From contig CAVXDY010000004.1 in NCBI GenBank assembly GCA_963760715.1, forward strand, positions 124,001 through 188,000: DNA of 64,000 bases. Direction: 5' to 3'. Every line of letters starts with the position of its first letter. Within the stretch, counting starts at the first letter, position 1. Under the pieces are notes generated by a model that saw nothing but the letters and a program-made list of their open reading frames with translations, ran no database searches and had not been told where the DNA came from. This document shows, one piece after another, positions 1 to 8,560 of this stretch. The DNA is from CAVXDY01 sp963760715. GTDB lineage: Bacteria; Actinomycetota; Thermoleophilia; Miltoncostaeales; Miltoncostaeaceae. A program made the position numbers and the translations under genes.

Positions 1-1113
1 CTCTACCCGGACACCCTCTGCGTGATCGGCAACGGCACGGTGGTCGATCCCGGCGCGCTGTGCCTGGAGCTCGACTCGCTGGAGGAGCGCGGCGTGTCCC
101 TGGACGGGCTCCGCATCGGGGGCAACGCGCACCTGATCATGCCGTACCACGTGATGCTGGACGGAGCGGCCGAGATGCGGCTGGGGCGGTTCTCCATCGG
201 CACCACCCGGCGCGGCATCGGCCCGTGCTACGAGGACAAGGCGGCCCGTGTGGGCATCCGGGTGCAGGACCTCCTCGATCCGAAGATCCTGGTGCGCAAG
301 CTCGAGATCGCGCTCGAGGCGAAGAACGAGATCCTGGAGAAGCTGTACGAGTTGCCCCGCCTCGACCCGGCGGCCGTGGCCGAGGAGCAGCTCGCGTACG
401 CCGAGCGGCTGCGGCCCTTCATCGCGGACACCTCGCTCCTCATCGACCAGGCGCTGCGCGCCGGCCGCCGGGTGCTGTTCGAGGGCGCCCAGGGGACCAT
501 GCTCGACATCGACCACGGCACGTATCCGTTCGTGACCTCGTCCAACCCGATCGCCGGCGCGGCCTGCACGGGGGCCGGCGTGGGGCCCACGCGCATCGAG
601 CGGGTGATCGGGGTGAGCAAGGCCTATGTCACACGGGTCGGCGAGGGGCCCTTTCCCACCGAGCTCGACGACGAGGACGGGCGGCGCATGCTGGAGCGGG
701 GCAACGAGTTCGGCACCACCACCGGCCGGCAGCGCCGGTGCGGCTGGCTCGACCTGGTGGCCCTGCGCTACGCGGTGCGGCTCTCGGGCGTGACCGAGCT
801 CGCGCTCACCAAGCTGGATGTGCTGTCGGGCTTCGCCCGGGTCCTGATCTGCGAGGCCTACCGCACCCGTGAGGGCGAGCGGCTGACCGACTTCCCCTAC
901 CACCAGACGGTGTTCCACGGCTGCCACCCCGAGTACCGGGAGCTGGCCGGCTGGGACGAGGACCTCTCGGAGTGCCGGGCCCTCGAGGACCTTCCCCCCC
1001 GCGCGCGCGACTACGTCGGCGCGATCGCCGAGGCCGTCGAGGTCCCCATCACGCTCATCGGGACCGGCCAGGGCCGGCACCAGGTCATCGACCAGGTGGA
1101 GACCGGGACCTAG
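1..1113 (+). CDS. purA: Adenylosuccinate synthetase, 5' end outside the window
   Basis: PurA joins IMP and aspartate with GTP to give adenylosuccinate, the first step from IMP to AMP. The frame is already open at base 1 (reading LYPDTLCVIGNGTVVDP), so the P-loop and N-terminal part lie upstream. Visible family blocks are NAHLIMPYH, GTTRRGIGPCYEDK, LFEGAQGTMLDIDHGTYPFVTSSN, TRVGEGPFPTEL, GNEFGTTTGRQRRCGW and the C-terminal GTGQGR. About 370 of the usual 430 residues are present, and the stop is TAG. An ATG at 22 is an internal Met, not the start. Together with purB downstream it makes AMP. It converges on the sigma gene that ends at 1122, with only 8 bases between, and no terminator hairpin is visible there. 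Confidence 0.97.
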   Translation, partial: LYPDTLCVIGNGTVVDPGALCLELDSLEERGVSLDGLRIGGNAHLIMPYHVMLDGAAEMRLGRFSIGTTRRGIGPCYEDKAARVGIRVQDLLDPKILVRKLEIALEAKNEILEKLYELPRLDPAAVAEEQLAYAERLRPFIADTSLLIDQALRAGRRVLFEGAQGTMLDIDHGTYPFVTSSNPIAGAACTGAGVGPTRIERVIGVSKAYVTRVGEGPFPTELDDEDGRRMLERGNEFGTTTGRQRRCGWLDLVALRYAVRLSGVTELALTKLDVLSGFARVLICEAYRTREGERLTDFPYHQTVFHGCHPEYRELAGWDEDLSECRALEDLPPRARDYVGAIAEAVEVPITLIGTGQGRHQVIDQVETGT

Positions 1114-1121
1114 TCCGGGTC

Positions 1122-4100
1122 CTACCCCGTGATGCCGGTCCAGACCTCCGCCGGGACCGGCTCGGGGGCCGGGGCCGGCGCGGGCGTCGCCTGGTCGGGC
1201 TCGGCCGGCTGCTCGGCGGCGGGCACCGGCGTGGCCTCCGCCGCGGGCTCGGGGGCCTTCGTGGGCTCCGGGACGAGGGTGCCGGTGGGCGGACCCACCG
1301 GAACCGGCTCCGCGCCGACGCCCGCCGTGGGATCGATCTTGGACGCGGCGGGGGCGACCTTCGTGATGGTCACGTCGGGGCGCCCCACCAGCGTGGCCGC
1401 GGTGGTGACGGCGGCGGCGGGGTCGATGGTGTCGGTCGCCGGGGTCTGGTCGGCGGTGGTCTGCTCCGCGACCGCCGGGACCTCAGCCGTCACCTGCGCG
1501 CTGACGGGGAGCTCGGCCTTCACGTCGACGGCCGCCGTCGCCGCGGGGTGGTGGTGGTGGAGTCGGCGGCGGCCCGGGTGGTGGAGGCAGCCTCGGCGGC
1601 GGCCTGTGCCTCGGCGGTGGCCTTGGCCCTGGCGGCGGCGGCGTCGGCGGCGGCCTGGGCGTCGGCGGCGGCCTGTGCCTCGGCGACGGCCTTGGCCTTG
1701 GCGGCGGCGTCGGCGGCGGCCTGGGCGTCGGCGGCGGCCTGTGCCTCGGCGACGGCCTTGGCCTTGGCGGCGGCGTCGGCGGCGGCCTGGGCGTCGGCGG
1801 CGGCCTGTGCCTCGGCGACGGCCTTGGCCTTGGCGGCGGCGTCGGCGGCGGCCTGGGCGTCGGCGGCGGCCTGGGCCTCGGCGACGGCCTTGGCCTTGGC
1901 GGCGGCGTCGGCGGCGGCCTGGGCGTCGGCGGCGGCCTGTGCCTCGGCGACGGCCTTGGCCTTGGCGGCGGCGTCGGCGGCGGCCTGGGCGTCGGCGGCG
2001 GCCTGGGCCTCGGCGACGGCCTTGGCCTTGGCGGCGGCGTCGGCGGCGGCCTGGGCGTCGGCGGCGGCCTGGGCCTCGGCGGCGGCCTTGGCCTTGGCGG
2101 CGGCGTCGGCGGCGGCCTGGGCGTCGGCGGCGGCCCTGGCGGCGGCAGCGTCGGCGGCGGCCTGGGCCTCGGCGGCGGCCTTGGCGGCGGCGGCGGCGTC
2201 CGCGGCGGCCTGGGCGTCGGCGGCGGCCTGGGCTCGGCGGCGGCCTGGGCGTCGGCGGCGGCGTCGGCGGCGGCCTGGGCGTCGGCGGCGGCCTGGGCGT
2301 CGGCGGCGGCCTGGGCGGCGGCGGCGGCGTCCGCGGCGGCCTGGGCGTCGGCGGCGGCCTGGGCCTCGGCGGCGGCCTTGGCGGCGGCGGCGTCCGCGGC
2401 GGCCTGGGCGTCGGCGGCGGCCTGGGCCTCGGCGGCGGCCTTGGCGGCGGCGGCGGCGTCCGCGGCGGCCTGGGCGTCGGCGGCGGCCTGGGCGGCGGCG
2501 GCGGCGTCCGCGGCGGCCTGGGCGTCGGCGGCGGCCTGGGCGTCGGCGGCGGCCTTGGCGGCGGCGGCGGCGTCCGCGGCGGCCTGGGCGTCGGCGGCGG
2601 CCTGGGCGTCGGCGGCGGCCTTGGCGGCGGCGGCGGCGTCCGCGGCGGCCTGGGCGTCGGCGGCGGCCTGGGCGTCGGCGGCGGCCTCGGCGGCGGCCGG
2701 GCGTCGGCGGCGGCCTGGGCGGCGGCGGCGGCCTGGGCGGCGGCGGCGTCGGCGGCGGCCTGGGCGGCGGCGGCGGCCTGGGCGGCGGCGGCGTCGGCAG
2801 CGGCCTGGGCGGCGGCGGCGGCCTGGGCGGCGGCGGCCTGGGCGGCGGCGGCGTCGGCGGCGGCCTGGGCGGCGGCGGCGGCCTGGGCGGCGGCGGCGGC
2901 GGCGGCCTGGGCGGCGGCGGTGTCGGCAGGGGTGATCGCGGGCGGCGGCGCTGGGATCACGGCCGGCGGGAGCTCAACCGGCGGGATCTCGACCGGCGGG
3001 ATCTCGACCGGCGGGATCTCGGCGACGACGGGCGGATCCGGGACGGGCGGCACCGTGACCGGGGGCACGACGGGCGGGTTGGGGATCGTGGCCGGCGGCG
3101 CCACGGGGGCCGCCACGGGGGCCGCCACGGGAACGGTCGGCACCGTGACCGGCGGCGGGGCCGGCGCCACGACCGGCAGCGTCGGGGGGGTGACGCCCGG
3201 GACGCCGGGCACGTTGGGGAGCGTGATGGGCGGGTCCTGAGCCGGGGGGGAGCCGCCGCCGCCCGTCAGCGGGCCGGCCACGCCTCCGCCCACGGAACCA
3301 ACGAGCGAGGAGAGACCGGCGCCCGCCGCGTTCGTGAACTGCGTGGTGTTCGCGATCGGCGTCGGCTGCGCGCCCACGCCGGGCTGAGCGCCCGTCGCCG
3401 TGCTCGCCGGAGCGGTCGTCCCGGCGGCCGAGGACGCGGCCGAAGCCGGGGCGGCGGCCTGCTCGGGAGCCGGGGAGGTGAACGGCAGCCCCACGCCGCC
3501 CACGGTGACCGCGACCGTCGTCGCCACGCCCACCGCCACGGCGCCAACGGCCACGATGCCCCCGATGGCCGCGGCGCTGAGTCCGGCCGCGGCGACTCCG
3601 GCCCCCGCGGCCCCCACGGCCGTCGCGGCGCCGGCTCCGGCGGCCACCCCCGCTCCGGCGGCCACCCCCGCTCCGGCGGCGACTCCGGAGCCCGCGCCGG
3701 CTCCGGCTCCGGCCCCGGCCCCGGCTCCCGCCCCGGCGCCGCCGGCCGATCCGCCGCCACCCGCGCCCGCGCCCGTGGTGCCCTGCGCCCCCGCGCCGGC
3801 CGCGGCACCACCACCGACCGCCGCCCCACCACCGACCGCCGCGCCACCGCCCGCCACCGAGTGAAGGATCTGGGCGGCGAGCGCGGGTGCCAGGAAGGGC
3901 CAGAAGGCGGCCAGACGGCGGCGGCGCTCCTCCTGCGTCTCGGCGAAGGCGCGGCAGTCCTCGCAGCCCCGCAGGTGGGCCTTCACCTGGCGCGAGCGCA
4001 GGGTGCGCCGGTCGGCCTGCGTGATCATGCGGCACACCTGGTCGCACGCCAGCTCACGGCCGGCGTTGAACTCCGCCAGCGACATCCGGGCCTCGTGCAC

Positions 4101-4646
4101 GAGGTGGCGGGCGTCGGCGGCGGTCGTCTCGAGCGCCTCGCCGACGGCCTTGTGCGAGAACCCGTTGAGCTCGCGCAGCAGCAGCGCGGAGCGCTGGCGC
4201 AGCGGCAGGGAGGCCAGGTCGACGCGGAGCTGGCGCAGCTCCTCGCGCGCCTCCACCCGCTCGTGGACCGCGCCGGCCACCGGGTCGTCCTGCTCCACCA
4301 GCCGCTCCGAGAAGGGCCGTGCGCGCACCAGGTTGACGCACTCGTTGTGGGCGATCCGGAAGAGCCACGGCCGCAGGGCCTTGGGCGGCCTCGCCGTGCC
4401 CGACGTCAGCGCCCGGTAGGCGGAGAGCATCGTGTGCTGGAACGCCTCCTCGGCATCCTGGCGGTGGCGCACGAGAGCGGAGCAGTAGCGGAAGATCTCC
4501 GCGCTGTAGCGCTCGTAGATCCCCTCGAAGGCCCGCTCGTCGCCCGCCGCCACCATGCCCACCAGAGCGGTGTCGCTCAGGAGCGCGGCGGTGCGGTATT
4601 CCGGTCGAAGAGCGTGGACCTTGGACCCGGGGGCGACCGTGGCCAG
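1122..4646 (-). CDS. ECF-type sigma factor with zinc-finger-like module, membrane segment and giant repeat tail
   Basis: The N-terminus is a sigma-70-family factor: region 2 (AFEGIYERYSAEIFRYC, then DAEEAFQHTMLSAYRAL and PWLFRIAHNECVNLVRAR), then region 4 (LRQRSALLLRELNGFSHKAV). Next comes a Cys...HLRGCEDC pattern like anti-sigma zf-HC2 domains, a Gly/Ala stretch, a hydrophobic segment near residues 350-385, a Pro-rich part and a very long Ala-rich repeat. I start it at CTG 4646, six bases after AGGAGG; GTG 4562 is the nearest conventional start but would drop the LLSDTALV lead-in to region 2. The frame is open throughout, but inside the repeat the sensible A/D/Q/K/E frame is left near 2699, shifts again near 2233, and returns at the GGT run at 1546-1560. 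That fits three one-base deletions, so residues after about 650 are uncertain. The role is inferred as a tethered sigma factor of unknown regulon. Confidence 0.8.
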   Translation of the reverse strand: MATVAPGSKVHALRPEYRTAALLSDTALVGMVAAGDERAFEGIYERYSAEIFRYCSALVRHRQDAEEAFQHTMLSAYRALTSGTARPPKALRPWLFRIAHNECVNLVRARPFSERLVEQDDPVAGAVHERVEAREELRQLRVDLASLPLRQRSALLLRELNGFSHKAVGEALETTAADARHLVHEARMSLAEFNAGRELACDQVCRMITQADRRTLRSRQVKAHLRGCEDCRAFAETQEERRRRLAAFWPFLAPALAAQILHSVAGGGAAVGGGAAVGGGAAAGAGAQGTTGAGAGGGGSAGGAGAGAGAGAGAGAGAGSGVAAGAGVAAGAGVAAGAGAATAVGAAGAGVAAAGLSAAAIGGIVAVGAVAVGVATTVAVTVGGVGLPFTSPAPEQAAAPASAASSAAGTTAPASTATGAQPGVGAQPTPIANTTQFTNAAGAGLSSLVGSVGGGVAGPLTGGGGSPPAQDPPITLPNVPGVPGVTPPTLPVVAPAPPPVTVPTVPVAAPVAAPVAPPATIPNPPVVPPVTVPPVPDPPVVAEIPPVEIPPVEIPPVELPPAVIPAPPPAITPADTAAAQAAAAAAAQAAAAAQAAADAAAAQAAAAQAAAAAQAAADAAAAQAAAAAQAAADAAAAQAAAAAQAAADARPPPRPPPTPRPPPTPRPPRTPPPPPRPPPTPRPPPTPRPPRTPPPPPRPPPTPRPPPTPRPPRTPPPPPRPPPTPRPPRTPPPPPRPPPRPRPPPTPRPPRTPPPPRPPPRPRPPPTPRPPRTPPPPPRPPPTPRPPPTPRPPPTPPPTPRPPPSPGRRRRPGRRGRRRRRQGRRRGPGRRRRCRRQGRRRRPGRRRRRRQGQGRRRGPGRRRRPGRRRRRRQGQGRRRGPGRRRRPGRRRRRRQGQGRRRGTGRRRRPGRRRRRRQGQGRRRGPGRRRRPGRRRRRRQGQGRRRGTGRRRRPGRRRRRRQGQGRRRGTGRRRRPGRRRRRRQGQGRRRGTGRRRRPGRRRRRRRQGQGHRRGTGRRRGCLHHPGRRRLHHHHPAATAAVDVKAELPVSAQVTAEVPAVAEQTTADQTPATDTIDPAAAVTTAATLVGRPDVTITKVAPAASKIDPTAGVGAEPVPVGPPTGTLVPEPTKAPEPAAEATPVPAAEQPAEPDQATPAPAPAPEPVPAEVWTGITG
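1606..2927 (-). repeat. GC-rich tandem repeat array, 66-bp unit, inside the sigma factor gene
   Basis: From about 1619 to 2100 the unit is exactly 66 bp: a marker GAC on the plus strand recurs at 1685, 1751, 1817, 1883, 1949 and 2015. Each unit encodes 22 residues, two 11-residue turns of the type AVAEAQAAADA / QAAADAAAKAK. Units differ mainly at one codon (TGT or GGG context). Toward 2927 the array decays into shorter Ala/Gln/Asp units built from GGCGGCGGCCTGGGCGTC-like blocks. No frame on either strand has a stop, so long overlapping reading frames here are artefacts. An 11-residue Ala-rich periodicity suggests a long helical or coiled-coil stalk; that is inference. Confidence 0.9.
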
Positions 4647-4652
4647 CGCGAT

Positions 4653-4730
4653 CCTCCTGCGGTGGGAGTTGGCTTATACCTCACCACGATCCGCGTCCGG
4701 CAGCGCCCCGCGTTCTGGAAACTTACGTAA
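4653..4730 (-). promoter_or_regulatory. Leader of the sigma factor gene: palindrome, -10-like box and strong Shine-Dalgarno
   Basis: Reading the minus strand, TTACGTAA (4730-4723, a perfect palindrome in an AT-richer patch) is followed by TATAAG (4678-4673, a -10-like hexamer) and AGGAGG (4658-4653). The latter sits 6 bases before CTG 4646. No clear -35 is seen. The remaining bases of the 4647-4813 gap hold nothing else I can name. The palindrome could bind a dimeric regulator, possibly the sigma system's own. Confidence 0.4.
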
Positions 4731-4813
4731 ATTTGTGGTGCGCAACGAAGACTCCCCGAACGTCCAGGTACGAACGGAGAGCCGATTCCCGCCCCGTTCG
4801 AGGCGGGACGGGC

Positions 4814-5488
4814 TCAGGCCGCGGGCACCAGCCGCAGCCGCGCGAGCGGGCGGGGCGGGGCCAGCCGGCCCGCCTCGAACACCCGCACCAGGGCGTCCAC
4901 CACCTCCGGTGAGAACTGCAGACCCGACTCCCGGCGGCACTCCTCGAGCGCCTCCGCCTCGGTGAGCGCGGTGCCGGTGAAGGAGCGGTGGATCATTGCG
5001 TCCCATGCGTCGGCGACGCCCAGGATCGCCGCGCCGTGAGGGATCTCGTGATCGGCGAGCCCGTCGGGGTACCCGCGGCCGTCCCACCGCTCGTGGTGGC
5101 TGCGCACCCACGAGAGCTGCGCGGGCGAGATCACCGGGCGGGCGATCTGAGAGCCGAGCACGGCGTGCTCCTTGACGATCTCGTACTCCTCGGGGGTGAG
5201 GCGGCGCGGCAGCAGGAGGACCTCCACGGGCAGGCAGGCCTTGCCCACGTCGTGGATGCTCGCGGCCTCGCGCAGCCGGGCGGCGCGGCGGGGGCTCCAC
5301 CCGAGCTCGAGCGCCAGGAGCGTCGCGAGGACGGCCACGCGGTCCGAGTGGCCGGCGGTGGCCGGATCGCGGGAGTCCACCTCGCGCGCCACGCGCCGCA
5401 GGGTGAGCATGCCGCGCCAGCGGCCGAGCTCTCTCGCCGCCTCGTCGGACCGCATCCGCGCCGTTTTCGGGAACCAGTCGATCATCAC
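4814..5488 (-). CDS. HD-GYP domain phosphohydrolase
   Basis: This 224-residue protein is a nearly bare HD-GYP domain. Family members of this kind hydrolyse cyclic di-GMP or act as metal-dependent phosphohydrolases. Visible motifs are GHSDRVA, the metal-binding HDVGK, EHAVLGS, HHERWDGRGYPDG (the HHE and GYP parts) and DAWDAM. No receiver, PAS or other sensor domain is attached, so its input must come from a partner or it works alone. The start is GTG 5488 or ATG 5485. It lies on the same strand as the sigma gene but about 170 bases upstream of that gene's start, so it is probably a separate transcript. The substrate cannot be told from sequence. Confidence 0.9.
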   Translation of the reverse strand: MMIDWFPKTARMRSDEAARELGRWRGMLTLRRVAREVDSRDPATAGHSDRVAVLATLLALELGWSPRRAARLREAASIHDVGKACLPVEVLLLPRRLTPEEYEIVKEHAVLGSQIARPVISPAQLSWVRSHHERWDGRGYPDGLADHEIPHGAAILGVADAWDAMIHRSFTGTALTEAEALEECRRESGLQFSPEVVDALVRVFEAGRLAPPRPLARLRLVPAA

Positions 5489-5552
5489 AAGTACAGACCG
5501 GCCCCGACCCGGAAACGTCGGATCTACTTCCGGAAAGTTTTTCTCCGCGCCC

Positions 5553-5925
5553 TCAGGTGGCGAGCAGGGCGACGAGCGCGAGCACCCAGATCCCGATGAT
5601 CACGAGGCCCGCGGGCCACCCACCGGTGAGGGTCACCGCGACCACGGCGGTGGCGAGCGCGGCGCCGCCGAGGACGAACCACTTCATCCAGCGCAGCTCG
5701 TCGTGCTCCTGGCGCTCGGCCGTAGTCGGTCACCGGGGGCTCGCGCGGACTGAGGGCGGTGCCCGACCCGGTGGCCTCGAGGTAGGCGTCGAGGGCCCGC
5801 ATCACGTCGCTCGCCGAGCGCTCGGGATCTTCCGCGGTGGGCAGCCGGGCGAGCGCCTCCTCGAGCATCGCCCGATGGGCCTCGCGCTCCGCGCGCGACA
5901 GCGGCGGTCGGGAGTACTGCGCCAT
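5553..5925 (-). CDS. Small membrane protein, frame broken by one extra base
   Basis: The N-terminal half from ATG 5925 is a soluble acidic segment (RAMLEEALARLPTAEDPE, then DVMRALDAYLEATG). After VTDY the same frame turns into an Arg/Pro-rich run with no family character. One base over, the text continues naturally as AERQEHDELRWMKW followed by two hydrophobic helices (FVLGGAALATAVVAVTL, LVIIGIWVLALVALLA), ending at TGA 5553-5555. One extra base at about 5720-5724 explains this, and the repaired protein would be about 123 residues with two membrane helices. I do not recognise the family. It is divergent from purD, with a 68-base gap. Confidence 0.6.
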
Positions 5926-5993
5926 CGCGCGGCATGCTACCGGGGGCCGTTCGCGACGGTTCCGCCGACCGCGGCGTATGCGAGAGTGCCGGG

Positions 5994-7268
5994 GTGAGCC
6001 GCACGGTGCTGGTGGTGGGAGGTGGAGGCCGCGAGCATGCTCTCGTGCGGGCGTTGGGACGATCCCCCGAACGCCCCCGGATCTTCTGCGCCGGAGGCAA
6101 TCCGGGCATCGGCCGCGACGCCGAGGTGATCCCCGTCAACCTGGCGGACACCGGGGGGGTCGTGGCCCTGGCGAGCGCGTTCGGGGTGGACCTCGTCGTG
6201 GTCGGTCCCGAGGCGCCGCTGGTGGCCGGGATGTGCGACGCGATGCGCGCCGCCGGCATCCGGGCCTTCGGGCCCGGGGCCGCCGCCGCCCGGCTGGAGG
6301 GCAGCAAGGCGTTCGCCAAGGAGGTCATGGCGGCCGCCGGCGTCCCCACCGCGCGGTCCGTGACCGTGGCCGGCGTCGACGCCGGCATGGCCGCCGTGGC
6401 GGAGCTGGGCCTGCCCGTGGCGATCAAGGCCGACGGCCTGGCCGCCGGCAAGGGGGTGGTCGTGGCGACGAGCGCGGCCGAGGCCCGCGAGGCGCTCGAG
6501 GCCTGCCTCGTGACCGGCAACTTCGGCGACGCGGGGCGGCTGGTGGTGGTGGAGGAGGGCTTGGCCGGACCCGAGGTGTCGCTGCTCGCCATCACGGACG
6601 GCCGCGCCGTGGCCCGCTTCCCGGCGGCGCGGGACTACAAGCCGATCGGCGAGGGCAACACCGGCCCCAACACGGGGGGGATGGGCTCGGTCTCCCCGGT
6701 GCCCGACATCCCCGACGCGCTGGCCGACGAGCTGCTCGACCGGGTCCACCGGCCGGTGATCGCCGAGATGGAGCGCCGGGGGGCGCCCTTCTCGGGCACG
6801 CTCTACGCGGGGCTGATGATGACGGCCGACGGGCCGCGGGTGCTCGAGTTCAACACCCGGTTCGGCGACCCCGAGACGCAGGCCCTGCTCCCCCGCCTGG
6901 ACGAGGACGCCCTGGGCCTGCTGACGGCGGCCGCCGACGGCGACCTGGAGGACCGGCCGGTGCGGGTCAACGACGGCGCGGCGGTGGCCGTGGTGCTGGC
7001 CGCGCACGGGTATCCGGGGACGCCCCGCGGCGGCGACGTCATCGAGGGCCTCGACGAGGCCGCGGCCACCGGCGCCGAGATCTATCACGCCGGCACCGCG
7101 CACGGGCCGGGGGGCACGATCGTGACCGCCGGCGGGCGCGTGCTTGCGGTGAGCGCGCGCGGAGGCGGCGTCGAGGAGGCGCGCGACCGGGCCTACGCGG
7201 CGGCCGCGCTCGTCCGGTTCGAGGGGCGCCAGATGAGGGGCGACATCGCGTCGGGGCTCGGCGGATGA
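5994..7268 (+). CDS. purD: Phosphoribosylamine-glycine ligase (GAR synthetase)
   Basis: PurD ligates glycine to phosphoribosylamine with ATP, step two of purine synthesis. The protein has the usual ATP-grasp order: VLVVGGGGREHAL at the N-terminus, VVGPEAPL, GSKAFAKEVM, LPVAIKADGLAAGKGVVV, NTGPNTGGMGS, and the metal-binding LEFNTRFGDPETQ. Its 424 residues are normal length. I chose GTG 5994 because it places the Rossmann motif five residues in, as in other PurD proteins; ATG 5934 would add an unrelated 20-residue leader. It is the first gene of the purine operon, and its stop overlaps the purB ATG (ATGA). Confidence 0.96.
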   Translation: MSRTVLVVGGGGREHALVRALGRSPERPRIFCAGGNPGIGRDAEVIPVNLADTGGVVALASAFGVDLVVVGPEAPLVAGMCDAMRAAGIRAFGPGAAAARLEGSKAFAKEVMAAAGVPTARSVTVAGVDAGMAAVAELGLPVAIKADGLAAGKGVVVATSAAEAREALEACLVTGNFGDAGRLVVVEEGLAGPEVSLLAITDGRAVARFPAARDYKPIGEGNTGPNTGGMGSVSPVPDIPDALADELLDRVHRPVIAEMERRGAPFSGTLYAGLMMTADGPRVLEFNTRFGDPETQALLPRLDEDALGLLTAAADGDLEDRPVRVNDGAAVAVVLAAHGYPGTPRGGDVIEGLDEAAATGAEIYHAGTAHGPGGTIVTAGGRVLAVSARGGGVEEARDRAYAAAALVRFEGRQMRGDIASGLGG

Positions 7269-8560
7269 TCCCGCGCTATTCCCGCCCCGCCATGGCGGCC
7301 CTCTGGACCGAGGACGCGAAGCTGGGCCGCTGGCTCGAGGTGGAGCTGGAGGTCTGCCGCGCGTGGGCCGAGCGAGGGGTGATCCCTCCGGACGACCTCG
7401 CCGCCATCGAGGCCGGCGCCGGTTTCTCGGTGGAGCGGACCCAGGAGCTGGAGCGCACCACCAACCACGACGTGGTGGCCTTCCTCACGGACGTGGCCGA
7501 GCGGGTGGGCCCGGCCGCGCGCTGGATCCATTACGGGATGACCTCGTCCGACGTGCTCGACACCGGGCTGGCCCTGGCGATCCGGCGCTCGGGGGACCTT
7601 CTGCTGGCCGAGCAGGCCGCCCTCACCGCGACCCTGCGCGAGATGGCCCTGCGGCACGCCGGCACCCTCTGCGTGGGCCGCACGCACGGCATCCACGCCG
7701 AGCCCACCACGTTCGGCCTCAAGCTCGCCGGCCACGCCATGGAGAGCCGCCGCAACGAGGCGCGGCTCGCCGGCGCGATCCGCGAGGCCTCGGTGGGCAA
7801 GCTCTCCGGAGCCGTCGGCACCTACGCCATGCTCGACCCGGCGCTCGAGGCGCGGGTGCTCGAGCGGCTCGGGGTGGCGGCCGAGCCGGTGGCGACCCAG
7901 GTCGTGGCCCGCGACCGCCACGCGCAACTCGTGTGCACCATGGCCGTGGCGGCCAGCTCGCTCGACCGGCTGGCCACGGAGCTGCGCCACCTCCAGCGCA
8001 CGGAGCTGCGCGAGGCCGAGGAGGCGTTCACGCCCGGCCAGAAGGGCAGCTCGGCGATGCCCCACAAGCGCAACCCGATCACGGCCGAGCGCATCTCCGG
8101 CATCGCCCGGGTCGTGCGCGGGCACTCCGTCGCCGCGCTCGAGGACGTCGCGCTCTGGCACGAGCGCGACATCTCACACTCGTCGGTGGAGAGGATCATC
8201 CTGCCCGACGCCTTCCTGGCCCTCGACTACATGCTCGCCCGCTCCCGGACCCTGGTGGAGGACCTGGTGGTGCGCCCGGACCGCATGCGCGAGGTGCTGG
8301 AGTCGTCGCACGGCCTGGTGTACTCGCAGCGGGTGCTGCTGGGGCTGGTGGAGAGCGGCATGTCCCGCGAGGACGCGTACGCGCTGGTGCAGCGCAACGC
8401 CCTGCGCGCCTGGGACGAGGGCCGCCCGCTGGGCGAGCTCCTGGCCGCCGACCCCGACGTGACCGAGCACCTGGACGCCGCCGCCCTGGAGGCGCTGCTC
8501 GACCCCGCCTGGTACACCCGGCATGTGCCCGAGGTCATGGAGAGGGTCGCCGCTCTGTGA
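7265..8560 (+). CDS. purB: Adenylosuccinate lyase
   Basis: PurB removes fumarate from SAICAR to give AICAR and from adenylosuccinate to give AMP, so it serves both this operon and purA. This 431-residue member of the fumarase/aspartase superfamily starts MIPRYSRPAMAALW. It shows TNHDVVAF, YGMTSSDVLDT, GRTHGIHAEPTTFG and the signature loop GSSAMPHKRNPI with the catalytic Ser region. ATG 7265 overlaps the purD stop, and the stop overlaps the purC GTG. Nothing is unusual in length or motifs. Confidence 0.97.
   Translation: MIPRYSRPAMAALWTEDAKLGRWLEVELEVCRAWAERGVIPPDDLAAIEAGAGFSVERTQELERTTNHDVVAFLTDVAERVGPAARWIHYGMTSSDVLDTGLALAIRRSGDLLLAEQAALTATLREMALRHAGTLCVGRTHGIHAEPTTFGLKLAGHAMESRRNEARLAGAIREASVGKLSGAVGTYAMLDPALEARVLERLGVAAEPVATQVVARDRHAQLVCTMAVAASSLDRLATELRHLQRTELREAEEAFTPGQKGSSAMPHKRNPITAERISGIARVVRGHSVAALEDVALWHERDISHSSVERIILPDAFLALDYMLARSRTLVEDLVVRPDRMREVLESSHGLVYSQRVLLGLVESGMSREDAYALVQRNALRAWDEGRPLGELLAADPDVTEHLDAAALEALLDPAWYTRHVPEVMERVAAL

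Noticed and set aside
972..4730. Very long plus-strand reading frames opposite the sigma gene, rich in Ala-Ser-Trp or Arg-Pro.
   Set aside because: The 66-bp GC repeat has no stops in any frame, so both strands look open; only the minus-strand frame has recognisable domains.
5509..5542. Hairpin CCGGAA...TTCCGG followed by a T-run, resembling an intrinsic terminator.
   Set aside because: The T-run is on the plus strand, but both flanking genes are on the minus strand and no plus-strand gene ends here. It may be part of the HD-GYP promoter region.
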